Positions 18,157 through 27,091 of a stretch of 64,000 bases of DNA are shown here, piece after piece. How positions within the stretch are numbered: the stretch's first letter is position 1; each line of letters starts with the position of its first letter. The DNA is from Ferrimonas sediminum. GTDB lineage: Bacteria; Pseudomonadota; Gammaproteobacteria; Enterobacterales; Shewanellaceae. The stretch covers positions 47,134-111,133 of the forward strand of contig NZ_FNEM01000015.1 of NCBI RefSeq assembly GCF_900100175.1, written 5' to 3'. Made by a program: the position numbers and the translations under genes. The notes beneath the pieces are model-generated. The model did not search any database. It saw only the letters and a list, made by a program, of their open reading frames with translations, and had not been told where the DNA came from.

Positions 18157-20244
18157 CTAGGCTTGACTGTAAATCTCTCGCCCTTTTAACCACCTATCTA
18201 TAAGTGGCTGCACATTTTGGGGGTGATTCCGCATCAGGTGCTGGGCCAGCCGTTTCACCTGGGGGATCAGCGCCCCGTCCCGAATCAGATCGGCGATCTT
18301 CAGATCTGCCAACCCGGTTTGTTTGGTGCCCAACACCTCCCCCGGGCCGCGAATCTCCAGATCCCGCTGGGCAATGATGAAGCCATCGTTGCTCTCTCTG
18401 AGCACGCCGATGCGGGCCTGGGCGGTTTTTGACAATGGCGGATGATACAGCAGCACACAGTGGCTGGCGGTGCTGCCACGGCCGACCCGGCCCCGAAGCT
18501 GGTGCAACTGCGCCAGGCCGAGTCGTTCCGGGTTTTCGATGATCATCAGGCTGGCGTTGGGAACGTCCACTCCGACTTCGATCACCGTGGTGGCCACCAA
18601 CAGATCCAGTGCACCGGTTTTAAACTGATCCATGACCTGTTGTTTTTCGGTTGATTTCATCCGTCCATGTACCAATCCGACCCGCAAATCCGGCAGTTGT
18701 TCCCCAAGTTCCTGGGCGGTGTCTTCGGCGGCCTGACACTGCAACACTTCGGATTCGTCGATCAGGGTGCAGACCCAATAGGCCTGGCGCCCCTGCTCCT
18801 TGCAGGCCCGGCGCACCCGCTCGACCACTTCCGGGCGTCGGCTGTCGCCCACGGCCACCGTGGTGACCGGCGTGCGGCCCGGGGGCAGTTCGTCGATTAC
18901 CGAGGTATCCAGATCGGCGTAGGCGGTCATGGCCAGGGTTCGGGGGATCGGCGTGGCGGTCATGATCAGCTGATGCGGGTAGTTGCCGTCCTTGAACCCC
19001 TTCTCCCTCAACTCCAGCCGTTGGTGTACCCCAAATCGGTGCTGTTCATCGATGATGATCAGCGACAGGTGATCGAAGTGCACCTGATCCTGAAAGATGG
19101 CATGGGTCCCAACGATCATCCTGGCGCTGCCATCGGCGACCCGGGCCAGGGTCTGCTCCCTGGCTTTGCCCTTCAGTTTTCCCGCCAGCCAGGCGACCGG
19201 AAAGCCCAGGGGTTCCAGCCAGGCGGCAAACGCCAGGGCGTGTTGTTCCGCCAGCAGTTCGGTGGGGGCCATCAGTGCCACTTGCTGTCCCTGACTCAGC
19301 ACGGTCAGGGCTGCCAGCGCGGCTACCAGCGTCTTGCCCGAGCCGACATCGCCCTGAACCAGCCGCATCATTGGCTGGGTCTGTGCCAGGTCGGTGCGAA
19401 TCTCGCCCACGACCCGTTGCTGGGCGCCGGTGGGGGTAAAGGGCAACTGGCTGAGAAAGTCCCGCTCGACGGCGGTATCCACCTGCTGCGGCAGCGCCGT
19501 ATGCTGATCGGCACTCTGGCGCAGCTGCAGCATCGACAGGTTCTGTGCCAGCAACTCCTCCATGGCCAGTCGCTGCTGAGCCGGGTGCTGGCCCTCGGTG
19601 AGCAGGTCGACATTGGCGTCTGCGGGGGGACGATGGACGTAGTGCAGGGCCTGGGCCATGCTCATCTGCTCGTCGTACAGTCCTTCCGGTAGCAATTCGG
19701 GCACCTGATGCCGGCGCAGATGGTCCACCGCCTGTTCGCACAACTTGCGCAGGCTGAGCTGTTTCAGCCCTTCGGTCGTCGGGTAGATGGGGGTCAGGCT
19801 CTCTTCCAGCATTGGCGCACTGTCGTCGTCCATCAGGCTGTATTCCGGATGGATGATCTCCAGCCCATGCAGGCCGCGCCGGGCTTCGCCAAAGGCGCGC
19901 AGTCGCTTGCCCGGCTGCAGGCTGTTTTTCTGAGCCATGGCAAAGTTAAAGAAGCGCAGGGTCAGGCTGCCGCTGGCGTCGAGGATCTTCACGGTCATCA
20001 TCCGCTTGCGACCGTAGGTGACGTTGGCGGACAGAATCTCCCCCTCCACGGTACCGTGGATGCCGGGCATCAGGCTGGCGATGGTCCAGATTCGGGTGCG
20101 GTCTTCGTAGCGCAGGGGCAGGTGGAACAGCAGATCCTGCACCGAGTCGACGCCGATTTTGGCGAGTTTTTCTGCTACTTTGCTGCCGACGCCCTTTAGC
20201 GAGGTCACCGGCAGGGCCGCTAGATCCGTCACACCGTTATCCAA
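18157..20244 (-). CDS. recG: ATP-dependent DNA helicase RecG
   Basis: A 695-residue branch-migration helicase that remodels stalled replication forks and Holliday junctions. An N-terminal wedge/OB domain (TVEGEILSANVTYGRKRMMTV) is followed by superfamily 2 helicase motifs: GDVGSGKTLVA (I), MAPTELLAEQ (Ia), IIDEQHRFG (II, DEQH), TATPIPRT (III), and QLRGRVGRG (VI). The C-terminal GPGEVLGTKQTG segment is RecG-specific. The start is uncertain: TTG at 20244 or GTG at 20232, both near the usual start. The gene closes the leftward spoT-trmH-recG neighbourhood known from E. coli. Confidence 0.97.
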   Translation of the reverse strand: MDNGVTDLAALPVTSLKGVGSKVAEKLAKIGVDSVQDLLFHLPLRYEDRTRIWTIASLMPGIHGTVEGEILSANVTYGRKRMMTVKILDASGSLTLRFFNFAMAQKNSLQPGKRLRAFGEARRGLHGLEIIHPEYSLMDDDSAPMLEESLTPIYPTTEGLKQLSLRKLCEQAVDHLRRHQVPELLPEGLYDEQMSMAQALHYVHRPPADANVDLLTEGQHPAQQRLAMEELLAQNLSMLQLRQSADQHTALPQQVDTAVERDFLSQLPFTPTGAQQRVVGEIRTDLAQTQPMMRLVQGDVGSGKTLVAALAALTVLSQGQQVALMAPTELLAEQHALAFAAWLEPLGFPVAWLAGKLKGKAREQTLARVADGSARMIVGTHAIFQDQVHFDHLSLIIIDEQHRFGVHQRLELREKGFKDGNYPHQLIMTATPIPRTLAMTAYADLDTSVIDELPPGRTPVTTVAVGDSRRPEVVERVRRACKEQGRQAYWVCTLIDESEVLQCQAAEDTAQELGEQLPDLRVGLVHGRMKSTEKQQVMDQFKTGALDLLVATTVIEVGVDVPNASLMIIENPERLGLAQLHQLRGRVGRGSTASHCVLLYHPPLSKTAQARIGVLRESNDGFIIAQRDLEIRGPGEVLGTKQTGLADLKIADLIRDGALIPQVKRLAQHLMRNHPQNVQPLIDRWLKGREIYSQA

Positions 20245-20290
20245 AACTACTGTAAATATGATCAGATAATAGCAGCCCTTAGCTGAGGAA

Positions 20291-20311
20291 TCAGCCCCTT
20301 AGTGGGGCTGA
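20291..20311 (-). terminator. Hairpin after the acyl-CoA ligase gene
   Basis: TCAGCCCC / GGGGCTGA forms an 8-bp stem with a five-base loop, ten bases past the stop of the leftward ligase gene. The following minus-strand bases (ATTCCTC) are only weakly T-rich, so termination is plausible but not certain. Confidence 0.5.
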
Positions 20312-20320
20312 CTGCGGCAG

Positions 20321-21994
20321 TTAGCTGGCTTTGGCCTTGTCGCTGAGCTGATCTTCCCACACCACGGTGTCGTTGCGGATGTTGCCGATCAGGGAATTAA
20401 AGCGTTTCTCCAATACGTGCCGTTTGATTTTCAGGGTCGGAGTAAGCACGTCGTTCTCCACCGTCCAGGGTTCCTGGACCACCAGCACTCCGCCTAGGGT
20501 AGCGTGGCTCTCCATAGTGGCACTGACCGCCCGGGAGGCGGCCTGCAGGGAGGCCTGCACCTGCTCCCGCGGCAGCCCGTAGGCGGACTCGGCTAACTGC
20601 ACCAAAGCGACAGGATAGGGCTGGCCGGAGCCGATGACGCACAGCAGCTCGATGTTGGTGTCCTGGGCCAGCTTGCGCTCAATGGGTACCGGTGCCACGA
20701 ATTTGCCTTTGGCGGTTTTGAAGTTGTCTTTGACCCGGCCAATGATGCTGACGTAGCCGTCGTCGTCGATCTCCGCCTGGTCGCCGGTGCGGAAGAAACC
20801 GTCTTCGGTCATCGATTCGGCGGTGGCTTCCGGTTGCTTGTAGTATTCACGGAACAGCCCCGGGCTCTTAAACAGCAGCTCATGGTTATCGCCAATCTTT
20901 AGCTCCACATCCATACCGGCGGTGCCGACGGTACCGATCTTATCCTTTCTGAACGGGAAGTTGAGGGTGGCGTAGGCGGCGTTTTCGGTCATGCCCCAGG
21001 CTTCGGTGATGTTCATGCCGATGCGGCCGTACCAGTGCAGCAGGGCCGGAGAGACCGGTGCAGAGCCGCAGCCAAGGATGCGGGCATTGTTCAGGCCCAG
21101 CTGTTTGCGAATTTTTCTGGCCACAAAGGCGCCGATGATGGGAATGCTAAGCAGGGTATTGAGTTTGTTTTCGCCCACCTTGGCAATGATGTTTTTCTGG
21201 AACAGGGTCCACAGTCGGGGCACCGACAGGAAAAAGTTCGGGTTGGCCACCTGCACATCTTCGACGAAGGTGTCCAGACTTTCCACGAAATACACCGTGC
21301 CGCCGCCAAAGATAGAGCTGCCGAAAATGTAGGCTCGTTCGGTGATGTGGGCCAGCGGCAGGTAGGAGATGACCCGATCTTTGGGGGTGCCGCCCAGGTG
21401 TTCGTTGATGCGGAAGGCAGCCCAGCTGAAAGCGCCAAAGGTCATTACGGCGCCTTTGGGATTGCCGGTGGAGCCGGAGGTGTAGATGATGGTCATCACG
21501 TCGTCGGCATCGGGGTACTGAGTTTGAATCGGTTCTGCCAGCTCCAGCAGTTGTTGCCAATGGTATTGGGTCTTGATGCCGTCGTAGCCCATGCCCAGGC
21601 GCAGGGTTTCGCCGCCGATTCCCGGTTCCTGGCTGGGGCCGTCATCCAGTTTACCGACAAACACCGCCTTGGATTCGGAGTGTTGCAGCACGTAGCGAAT
21701 GGTGTCTGCATTGGCGGTAGGGTAGATGGGAACACTGATGAAGCCGCCGACCATCAAGGCGTAGTCGATGATGAACCATTCAGAACAGTTTTTCGACAGG
21801 ATGGCAATCTTGTCACCTTTTTCAAACCCCAGCTTATACAGGGCGCCGGCCAGGCGGTGAGCCATCTGGTGCACCTGACACCAGCTGATGTCATGCAGTC
21901 TGCGTTGCTTGGGTTGGCGCAGGTAGATTTTATCGCCCTGAACCCGGGCCCATTGATCCAGCATCTCTACGGGGGTTTTGAACGCCTGTGTCAT
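20321..21994 (-). CDS. Long-chain acyl-CoA synthetase (AMP-binding)
   Basis: A 557-residue ANL-superfamily ligase that activates a fatty acid to acyl-CoA via acyl-AMP. Signatures are the P-loop TIIYTSGSTGNPKGAVM near residue 170, the YLPLAHITER linker, the MTENAAYATLN adenine motif, DGFFRTGDQAEIDDDGY and the hinge plus lysine GRVKDNFKTAKGKFVAP. It resembles the FadD15-type group more than FadD. The ATG giving MTQAFKTP has a GGGAG ribosome site; a 71-codon upstream extension is unlikely. It lies between recG and trmH, which are adjacent in E. coli, so it is an insertion relative to that order. Confidence 0.9.
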   Translation of the reverse strand: MTQAFKTPVEMLDQWARVQGDKIYLRQPKQRRLHDISWCQVHQMAHRLAGALYKLGFEKGDKIAILSKNCSEWFIIDYALMVGGFISVPIYPTANADTIRYVLQHSESKAVFVGKLDDGPSQEPGIGGETLRLGMGYDGIKTQYHWQQLLELAEPIQTQYPDADDVMTIIYTSGSTGNPKGAVMTFGAFSWAAFRINEHLGGTPKDRVISYLPLAHITERAYIFGSSIFGGGTVYFVESLDTFVEDVQVANPNFFLSVPRLWTLFQKNIIAKVGENKLNTLLSIPIIGAFVARKIRKQLGLNNARILGCGSAPVSPALLHWYGRIGMNITEAWGMTENAAYATLNFPFRKDKIGTVGTAGMDVELKIGDNHELLFKSPGLFREYYKQPEATAESMTEDGFFRTGDQAEIDDDGYVSIIGRVKDNFKTAKGKFVAPVPIERKLAQDTNIELLCVIGSGQPYPVALVQLAESAYGLPREQVQASLQAASRAVSATMESHATLGGVLVVQEPWTVENDVLTPTLKIKRHVLEKRFNSLIGNIRNDTVVWEDQLSDKAKAS

Positions 21995-22508
21995 CTCACT
22001 CTCCCTAGGTGATATCGTGTCAACGATCCGTCTGGTTGTAGTTTTTTGATGGCACCAGGAGCGGATGCAGATATTGATCGCCCTGATGCTGCCAGTGTCA
22101 GTATCGGTTCGGTTGTGAAAGCCGGCATCCTGCCGGGGGCATTGGACTTGGTGGATCAACGCCCTGTCCCCCCGAAAATAGCAGGAAATTGTCGATTGTG
22201 TAGCCAAAGCATAGTGTTAAATTGCCATTTGGTGCATTTGGGGTGTGTAAATTGCGCTGTTTCAGGGGGAGTGGTTGCGATCAAATGAAGCGGAATCCGA
22301 TCCGAATGGTGGTTTGTGTTGTCGCCATTGCTAACACAGGGAGGTAACGCTGTTTTTTTGTCCTGGCGGAAAAATCCGGCACCTGTGGTGCTCGCCGTCT
22401 TTGGCGGTGGTTATTTTAAAAACACCTTGAATTTTAACTGCATAAGATAAACGGTGTTGACGCGTCGACGGTGTGGCGAGGAGCGAGTCCAGGAGGGGAA
22501 GTGGCAAT
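21995..22508. other. Non-coding gap upstream of the acyl-CoA ligase
   Basis: About 510 bases with no convincing gene. Short open frames exist (for example about 80 codons at 22046-22288 rightward) but have no ribosome site and no recognisable product. The 22195-22440 part is more AT-rich than its surroundings and probably contains the ligase promoter. I could not identify a FadR or PsrA operator by eye, and no tRNA or riboswitch fold was apparent. Confidence 0.5.
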
Positions 22509-22531
22509 ATTGGGGCCGGAGAGGCCCCAAT
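22509..22531 (-). terminator. Hairpin after trmH
   Basis: ATTGGGGCC / GGCCCCAAT forms a perfect 9-bp stem around GGAGA, 14 bases downstream of the leftward trmH stop. No long T run follows on the minus strand, so it is a putative terminator only. Confidence 0.5.
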
Positions 22532-22544
22532 GGCAGATTCGGGA

Positions 22545-23252
22545 TCAGTCGTCCAGATGAGTCCAGGATTCCTTGTTCATCTGCACCTTCTGCCACCAGT
22601 CGTCGCTGGCGTCGATCTGGCCCTCTTCGTCGACCCGTGGGTAGGGCAGGCCCTTCTGGCGGCAGATTTTGGCAAAGATCGGATGGCCGCCTTCAAACAG
22701 CAACCGCTGGCACTCTTGCTCATCGATACTGCGCTGTTCGTACATGCCCGCTTCCTGACGCTGGCGCTGGGCTTCGTACAGCATCAGGGCAGTGGCGACA
22801 GAGACGTTCAGGGACTGCACCATGCCCACCATGGGGATGATGACGTCCTGGTCGGCCAGGGCCAGCGCTTCGGCGGTGATGCCGGTCTTCTCCTGACCCA
22901 TCAGGATGGCGGTGGGCTTGGTGTAGTCGATGTCGCGGAAATCCACGGCGGTGTCCGACAGGTTGGTGGCGATGATCTGCATCCCCTGGGCCCGCAACTC
23001 CTTAATGGCGTCGACAATGGTGTCGTGGGACTTCAAATCCACCCATTGCTGGCTGCCGGTGGCGGTGCCGCCGGACAGCTTGGTCTTTTGATCCGGCCAG
23101 ACGGCGTGAACCCGGTGCACCCCGACAGCGTCGGCGGTACGCACCATGGCGGCCAGGTTGTGCGGCTTGTGGACCTCTTCCATGCAGATGGTCAGGTCGG
23201 TCTGGCGGCGATCCAGCATGGCGTTGATGCGGGCGAGGCGTTCGGGGCTCAT
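22545..23252 (-). CDS. trmH: tRNA (guanosine-18-2'-O)-methyltransferase TrmH
   Basis: A 235-residue SPOUT methyltransferase. The three SPOUT motifs are visible: MEEVHKPHNLAAMVRTADAVG (motif 1 with Asn and Arg), AILMGQEKTGITAEAL (motif 2) and IPMVGMVQSLNVSVATALMLYEA (motif 3, knotted SAM site). It uses SAM to methylate the 2'-OH of G18 in tRNA. The start has an AAGGAAG ribosome site. It sits in the gmk-rpoZ-spoT-trmH-recG order of E. coli, with ridA inserted before it and an acyl-CoA ligase after it. Confidence 0.96.
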   Translation of the reverse strand: MSPERLARINAMLDRRQTDLTICMEEVHKPHNLAAMVRTADAVGVHRVHAVWPDQKTKLSGGTATGSQQWVDLKSHDTIVDAIKELRAQGMQIIATNLSDTAVDFRDIDYTKPTAILMGQEKTGITAEALALADQDVIIPMVGMVQSLNVSVATALMLYEAQRQRQEAGMYEQRSIDEQECQRLLFEGGHPIFAKICRQKGLPYPRVDEEGQIDASDDWWQKVQMNKESWTHLDD

Positions 23253-23276
23253 GAAACTTCCTTAAACAATGAATGC

Positions 23277-23297
23277 GGGGGCGCCATAAGCGCCCCC
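23277..23297 (-). other. Intercistronic GC hairpin between ridA and trmH
   Basis: GGGGGCGC / GCGCCCCC forms an 8-bp all-GC stem with loop CATAA in the 76 bases between the leftward ridA stop and trmH start. There is no T run, so it is more likely an mRNA stability or processing element than a terminator. Confidence 0.5.
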
Positions 23298-23328
23298 GAA
23301 GAGTATAGCTGTGGTCGTTGCGACGGGA

Positions 23329-23712
23329 TTACAGGATCATCACCGCATCCATCTCAACCAGACTGCCCTTGGGCAGCTCTTTCACGCCGATGGCGGCGCG
23401 AGCCGGGTAGGGCTGCTGGATGTATTGACCCATGACTTCGTTGACCTTGGCGAAGTTGGCCAGATCAACCATGAAGATGTTCAGTTTGGCGATGTGCTGC
23501 AGGCTGCCACCGGCGGCTTCACAGACGGCTTTCAGGTTGTCAAACACCTGCACTACCTGGGAATCAAAGTCGTCACCGACCATCTCCATGGTGTCGGGAT
23601 TCAGCGGGATCTGGCCAGAGATGTATACGGTGTTACCGGCTTTAATGGCCTGAGAATAGGTGCCAATGGCGGCCGGTGCGTTTTCGGTGGCGATAACGAT
23701 CTTATCGGTCAT
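23329..23712 (-). CDS. ridA: Reactive intermediate deaminase RidA
   Basis: A 127-residue YjgF/YER057c/UK114-family protein that hydrolyses reactive enamine/imine intermediates such as 2-aminoacrylate. Family signatures are [26 protein letters not shown] and the C-terminal [21 protein letters not shown] with the substrate-binding Arg. A GGGGAA ribosome site precedes the ATG. It lies 19 bases after the spoT stop and is probably cotranscribed with it. This spoT-ridA neighbourhood is seen in many gammaproteobacteria. Confidence 0.95.
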   Translation of the reverse strand: MTDKIVIATENAPAAIGTYSQAIKAGNTVYISGQIPLNPDTMEMVGDDFDSQVVQVFDNLKAVCEAAGGSLQHIAKLNIFMVDLANFAKVNEVMGQYIQQPYPARAAIGVKELPKGSLVEMDAVMIL

Positions 23713-23731
23713 GGGTTCCCCACAAATATTC

Positions 23732-25831
23732 TTAATTACGATTTCGCGCGACTTTCAGAACCTCGGGCTGCACCCTCAGTTTGCGCATGACGTTCGCTAG
23801 ATGAACCCGATTCTTGACGGTCAGAGTCAATGCGATGGAGTAGACTCTGCCCTCTTTCTCTTCGGTGTTCAGGTTATGAATATTGGCATCACATGCCGCA
23901 ATAATGGAAGTGAGTTTTGCCAGAATCCCCTGGTGATTCACGATTTCCATGCGTAAACCGGTGACAAACTCTTCACGGCTGTCCTGATCCCACTCCACAT
24001 TTAAAAACTTCTCCGACTCCACCTCGCGGGCGCGTCGAATGTTGCGGCAGGTATCGATGTGCACCACCAGTCCTTTGCCCGGACTAACGTGGGCCACGAT
24101 GTCATCACCGGGGATGGGGCGACAGCATTTGGCAAACGACAGCAGCACCCCTTCGGCACCGCGAATCGGCAGCTTGTCACTGCCGTTGGCCGATTCCAGT
24201 TCACCGCGCAGCTTCTGGGCCACCACCAGGCTCATGGCATTGCCCAGGCCGATGTCGGCCAGCAGGGTATCGAAATCGTCGTGGCGGTACTCTTCGACAA
24301 TCTGGTCGATGCGGCTATGCGGGATCTCGTCCAGGGTCATGTCACCCAGGGCGTGGTTCAGCAGACGCTTACCCAGGGCGGTGGCATCGCGATCCTGCAG
24401 GCTCTTGAGCACATGGCGAATTTTGGCCCGGGCCTTGGCCGTGACCACGAAGTTGAGCCAGGCGGCATTGGGTCGGGCGCCGGGGGCGGTGATGATCTCC
24501 ACCGTCTGACCCGATTTGAGCGGCTGGCTCAGCGGGTAGGCGTGGCGGTTAATCTTGGCGCCGACGCAGCCGTTGCCGACATCGGTGTGCACCGCATAGG
24601 CAAAATCCACCGCCGTGGCGCCCAGAGGCAACTCCAGAATCTTGCCGGTGGGGGTGAACACGTAAATCTCGTCCGGAAACAGATCCGTCTTTACGTTTTC
24701 AATAAATTCAAAGGAGTTGCCGGCACTTTGCTGCAACTCCAGCAGGCTTTGCATCCACTTACGGGCGCGAACCTGAGCAGTGGTGGCACTGGCTTCGGCG
24801 TCGTCTTTATAGAGCCAGTGCGCCGCCACCCCTTTGTCGGCCATCTGATCCATGTCGTCGGTGCGCACCTGAACCTCCACCGGCACCCCGTGGGGGCCAT
24901 AGAGTGAGGTGTGCAGACTTTGGTAACCGTTGGCTTTGGGAATGGCGATGTAATCTTTGAAGCGATCGAGGCGGGGTTTATACAGGGTATGCATGGCACC
25001 AAGTACCCGGTAACAGGTGTCGATGTTTTTCACCGTCACCCGAAACGCGTAGATGTCCATCACTTCCTGGAACTGCAGCTCCTTGTTCACCATCTTGTTG
25101 TAGATGGAGTACAGGTTTTTTTCCCGTCCCTGTACCGTGCCTTCGATCTGTACTTCATCGAGACGACCGACAATGGCGTCCCGAATGGAGTTCATGATCG
25201 CCTTGCGGTTGCCGCTGGCGGCCTGCATCACCTCTTTGAGGACCCGGTGACGCATCGGGTAGAGCGCCTGAAAGCCCAGGTCTTCCAGTTCATTCTTGAT
25301 GTTGTGGATGCCAAGGCGGTTGGCGATGGGGGCGTAGATCTCCAGGGTTTCCCTGGCGATGCGGCGACGTTTGTCCGGGCGCAGAGAGCCCAGGGTGCGC
25401 ATGTTGTGGGTACGGTCGGCCAGCTTTATCAGGATCACCCGAATGTCCTGCACCATGGCCAGCACCATCTTGCGGAAGTTCTCCGCCTGCGCCTCTTTCT
25501 TGTCGCGGAATTTGAGCTTGTCGAGCTTGGAGACCCCTTCCACCAGTTCGGCGACGGCGGGACCAAACTGTTCCGCCAGATCCTCTTTGGTGACCTCGGT
25601 GTCTTCGATGACGTCGTGCATCAGGGCGGCCATCAGCGTCTCGTGATCGAGTCGCATCTCCGCCAGAATGCGGGTTACCGCAATCGGATGAGTAATGTAG
25701 GGTTCGCCGCTGGAGCGTGTTTGCCCATCGTGGGCATCTCTAGCGGTAATATAAGCGCGAGTGAGATTCTCGACCTGTTCCGGATCCAGATAACTGGACG
25801 CCAGTTCCCTCAGGCTTTCAAACAGATACAA
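23732..25831 (-). CDS. spoT: Bifunctional (p)ppGpp synthetase/hydrolase SpoT
   Basis: A 699-residue enzyme controlling the stringent response. Residues about 25-190 form the hydrolase HD domain (HDVIEDT, with [10 protein letters not shown]). The synthetase domain follows ([42 protein letters not shown]), then TGS ([29 protein letters not shown]), a CC/zinc-finger region ([14 protein letters not shown]) and a C-terminal ACT domain. The start codon is TTG ([11 protein letters not shown]), supported by a GGGGG ribosome site and agreement with homologous N-termini. It lies between rpoZ (21 bases) and ridA (19 bases). Confidence 0.97.
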   Translation of the reverse strand: MYLFESLRELASSYLDPEQVENLTRAYITARDAHDGQTRSSGEPYITHPIAVTRILAEMRLDHETLMAALMHDVIEDTEVTKEDLAEQFGPAVAELVEGVSKLDKLKFRDKKEAQAENFRKMVLAMVQDIRVILIKLADRTHNMRTLGSLRPDKRRRIARETLEIYAPIANRLGIHNIKNELEDLGFQALYPMRHRVLKEVMQAASGNRKAIMNSIRDAIVGRLDEVQIEGTVQGREKNLYSIYNKMVNKELQFQEVMDIYAFRVTVKNIDTCYRVLGAMHTLYKPRLDRFKDYIAIPKANGYQSLHTSLYGPHGVPVEVQVRTDDMDQMADKGVAAHWLYKDDAEASATTAQVRARKWMQSLLELQQSAGNSFEFIENVKTDLFPDEIYVFTPTGKILELPLGATAVDFAYAVHTDVGNGCVGAKINRHAYPLSQPLKSGQTVEIITAPGARPNAAWLNFVVTAKARAKIRHVLKSLQDRDATALGKRLLNHALGDMTLDEIPHSRIDQIVEEYRHDDFDTLLADIGLGNAMSLVVAQKLRGELESANGSDKLPIRGAEGVLLSFAKCCRPIPGDDIVAHVSPGKGLVVHIDTCRNIRRAREVESEKFLNVEWDQDSREEFVTGLRMEIVNHQGILAKLTSIIAACDANIHNLNTEEKEGRVYSIALTLTVKNRVHLANVMRKLRVQPEVLKVARNRN

Positions 25832-25852
25832 CGACGACCCCCATTATGGACG

Positions 25853-26131
25853 TTACAGTGCGCGTCCTTCGGCGATGGCGGCTACCGCTGCCAGTTCTGC
25901 CGCTTCCTGTTCGCGCTGAGCTTGCAGCTCCTGCTCGTCCAGTGTTTTCGCATCGATAAGGCCGGACTCGATTTCGCGCAGTGCGATAACCGTAGGCTTA
26001 TCGTTCTGCTCTTCGACCAGCGGTTCCTTGCCGTTTACAGACAGCTGACGTGCGCGACGAGAGGCCACCAAGATCAGGTCGAAACGGTTGCCAATCTTAT
26101 CTACGGCGTCTTCAACAGTTACCCGTGCCAT
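25853..26131 (-). CDS. rpoZ: RNA polymerase omega subunit
   Basis: A 92-residue subunit that helps assemble RNA polymerase and forms part of a ppGpp site. It starts [21 protein letters not shown] and contains VASRRARQL, the conserved omega core, followed by a variable acidic C-terminal helix. An AGGAG ribosome site is present. The gmk-rpoZ-spoT order is conserved with E. coli. Confidence 0.97.
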   Translation of the reverse strand: MARVTVEDAVDKIGNRFDLILVASRRARQLSVNGKEPLVEEQNDKPTVIALREIESGLIDAKTLDEQELQAQREQEAAELAAVAAIAEGRAL

Positions 26132-26190
26132 GAGAAGGAACTCCTGTGTTTGAGCTTAAAAAAATGACGCAAAAGTGTACATGATGTTGG

Positions 26191-26814
26191 CTAGTCTGCC
26201 AACAGATCATCTAGCATATCATTGTGAGTGATCCTTTGCCCAGCTAGATGTAGCCGGTTGGCCTTCACAATGGTGGAAAATTCGTTCAGGGCGGTATCAA
26301 AATCGTTGTTAACGATCAGATAGTCGTATTCATCATAGTGGCTCATCTCGTCTACCGCATCGGCCATGCGGCGGGCGATGATGGTTTCGCTGTCCTGCCC
26401 GCGGCTGTTGAGTCGACGCTCCAGCTCTTTGCGGGACGGCGGCAGAATGAAGATGCCGATGGACTCCGGCATGACGGCCTTCACCTGGCGGGCACCCTGC
26501 CAGTCGATGTCCAGAAAGACGTCGATACCGCGGTCCAGGGTCTGCTCAATCGTGAGGCGGGAGGTGCCGTAGAAGTTGTCGAACACCTCGGCCCACTCAA
26601 AGAAGGCATTCTGGTCAATCAGGGTTTTGAACTCGTCTTTACTGACAAAGTGGTAGTGCACGCCATTCTCTTCACCTGGGCGTGGCGCTCGGGTGGTGTG
26701 GGACACGGACACCTGCATATCAGCGGGCTGATCTTGCAGCAAGGCGTTGATCAGCGATGATTTTCCGGCGCCGCTTGGTGCCGACACAATGAATAAGTTG
26801 CCACGACGAGTCAT
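26191..26814 (-). CDS. gmk: Guanylate kinase
   Basis: A 207-residue enzyme converting GMP and ATP to GDP and ADP. It shows the P-loop [15 protein letters not shown], the GMP-binding segment [20 protein letters not shown] and [11 protein letters not shown], and the lid region with [17 protein letters not shown]. Length equals E. coli Gmk. It is the first gene of the gmk-rpoZ-spoT block, with its promoter expected in 26815-27091. Confidence 0.97.
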   Translation of the reverse strand: MTRRGNLFIVSAPSGAGKSSLINALLQDQPADMQVSVSHTTRAPRPGEENGVHYHFVSKDEFKTLIDQNAFFEWAEVFDNFYGTSRLTIEQTLDRGIDVFLDIDWQGARQVKAVMPESIGIFILPPSRKELERRLNSRGQDSETIIARRMADAVDEMSHYDEYDYLIVNNDFDTALNEFSTIVKANRLHLAGQRITHNDMLDDLLAD

Positions 26815-27091
26815 GGTAAAGGTCCACCCTATATTCGAGTATCACTCGCCGGGCAAGGCTCGGTTAGGGGCCACACCAGACGGGAGTCTAAAGAAAGCGT
26901 AGTGGTGAAGGGGCAAAGACGCCCAACCACTGGGATTGAGGCGGCGTAAAGTACCACGAATGGGGGTATAAATCACCCGTGACCGAATGCGGTGGCCACA
27001 TTTCTTCCATGCGGAGGTGGTTGCAGGCTTGATAACTCATTGAAGGGGTGGGACTCTTGGTGCCACAAGCCAAGCAGTCCCATGACGGATC
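26815..27091. promoter_or_regulatory. Divergent gmk / GH3 gene intergenic region
   Basis: This 277-base space must hold the leftward gmk promoter and the rightward hexosaminidase promoter. An interrupted hairpin occupies 26901-26931 (AGTGGT and GGGC paired with GCCC and ACCACT around AAAGAC) and would lie in the gmk leader if transcription starts upstream of it. A TATAAAT box at 26967-26973 could be a -10 element. No known riboswitch was recognised. Confidence 0.45.

Noticed and set aside
22046..22288. Short 80-codon rightward frame in the gap before the acyl-CoA ligase
   Set aside because: No ribosome site, odd composition and no recognisable product; kept as non-coding.
24911..26167. Rightward frame of 418 codons opposite spoT and rpoZ
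   Set aside because: It spans two certain genes on the opposite strand and has no family features.
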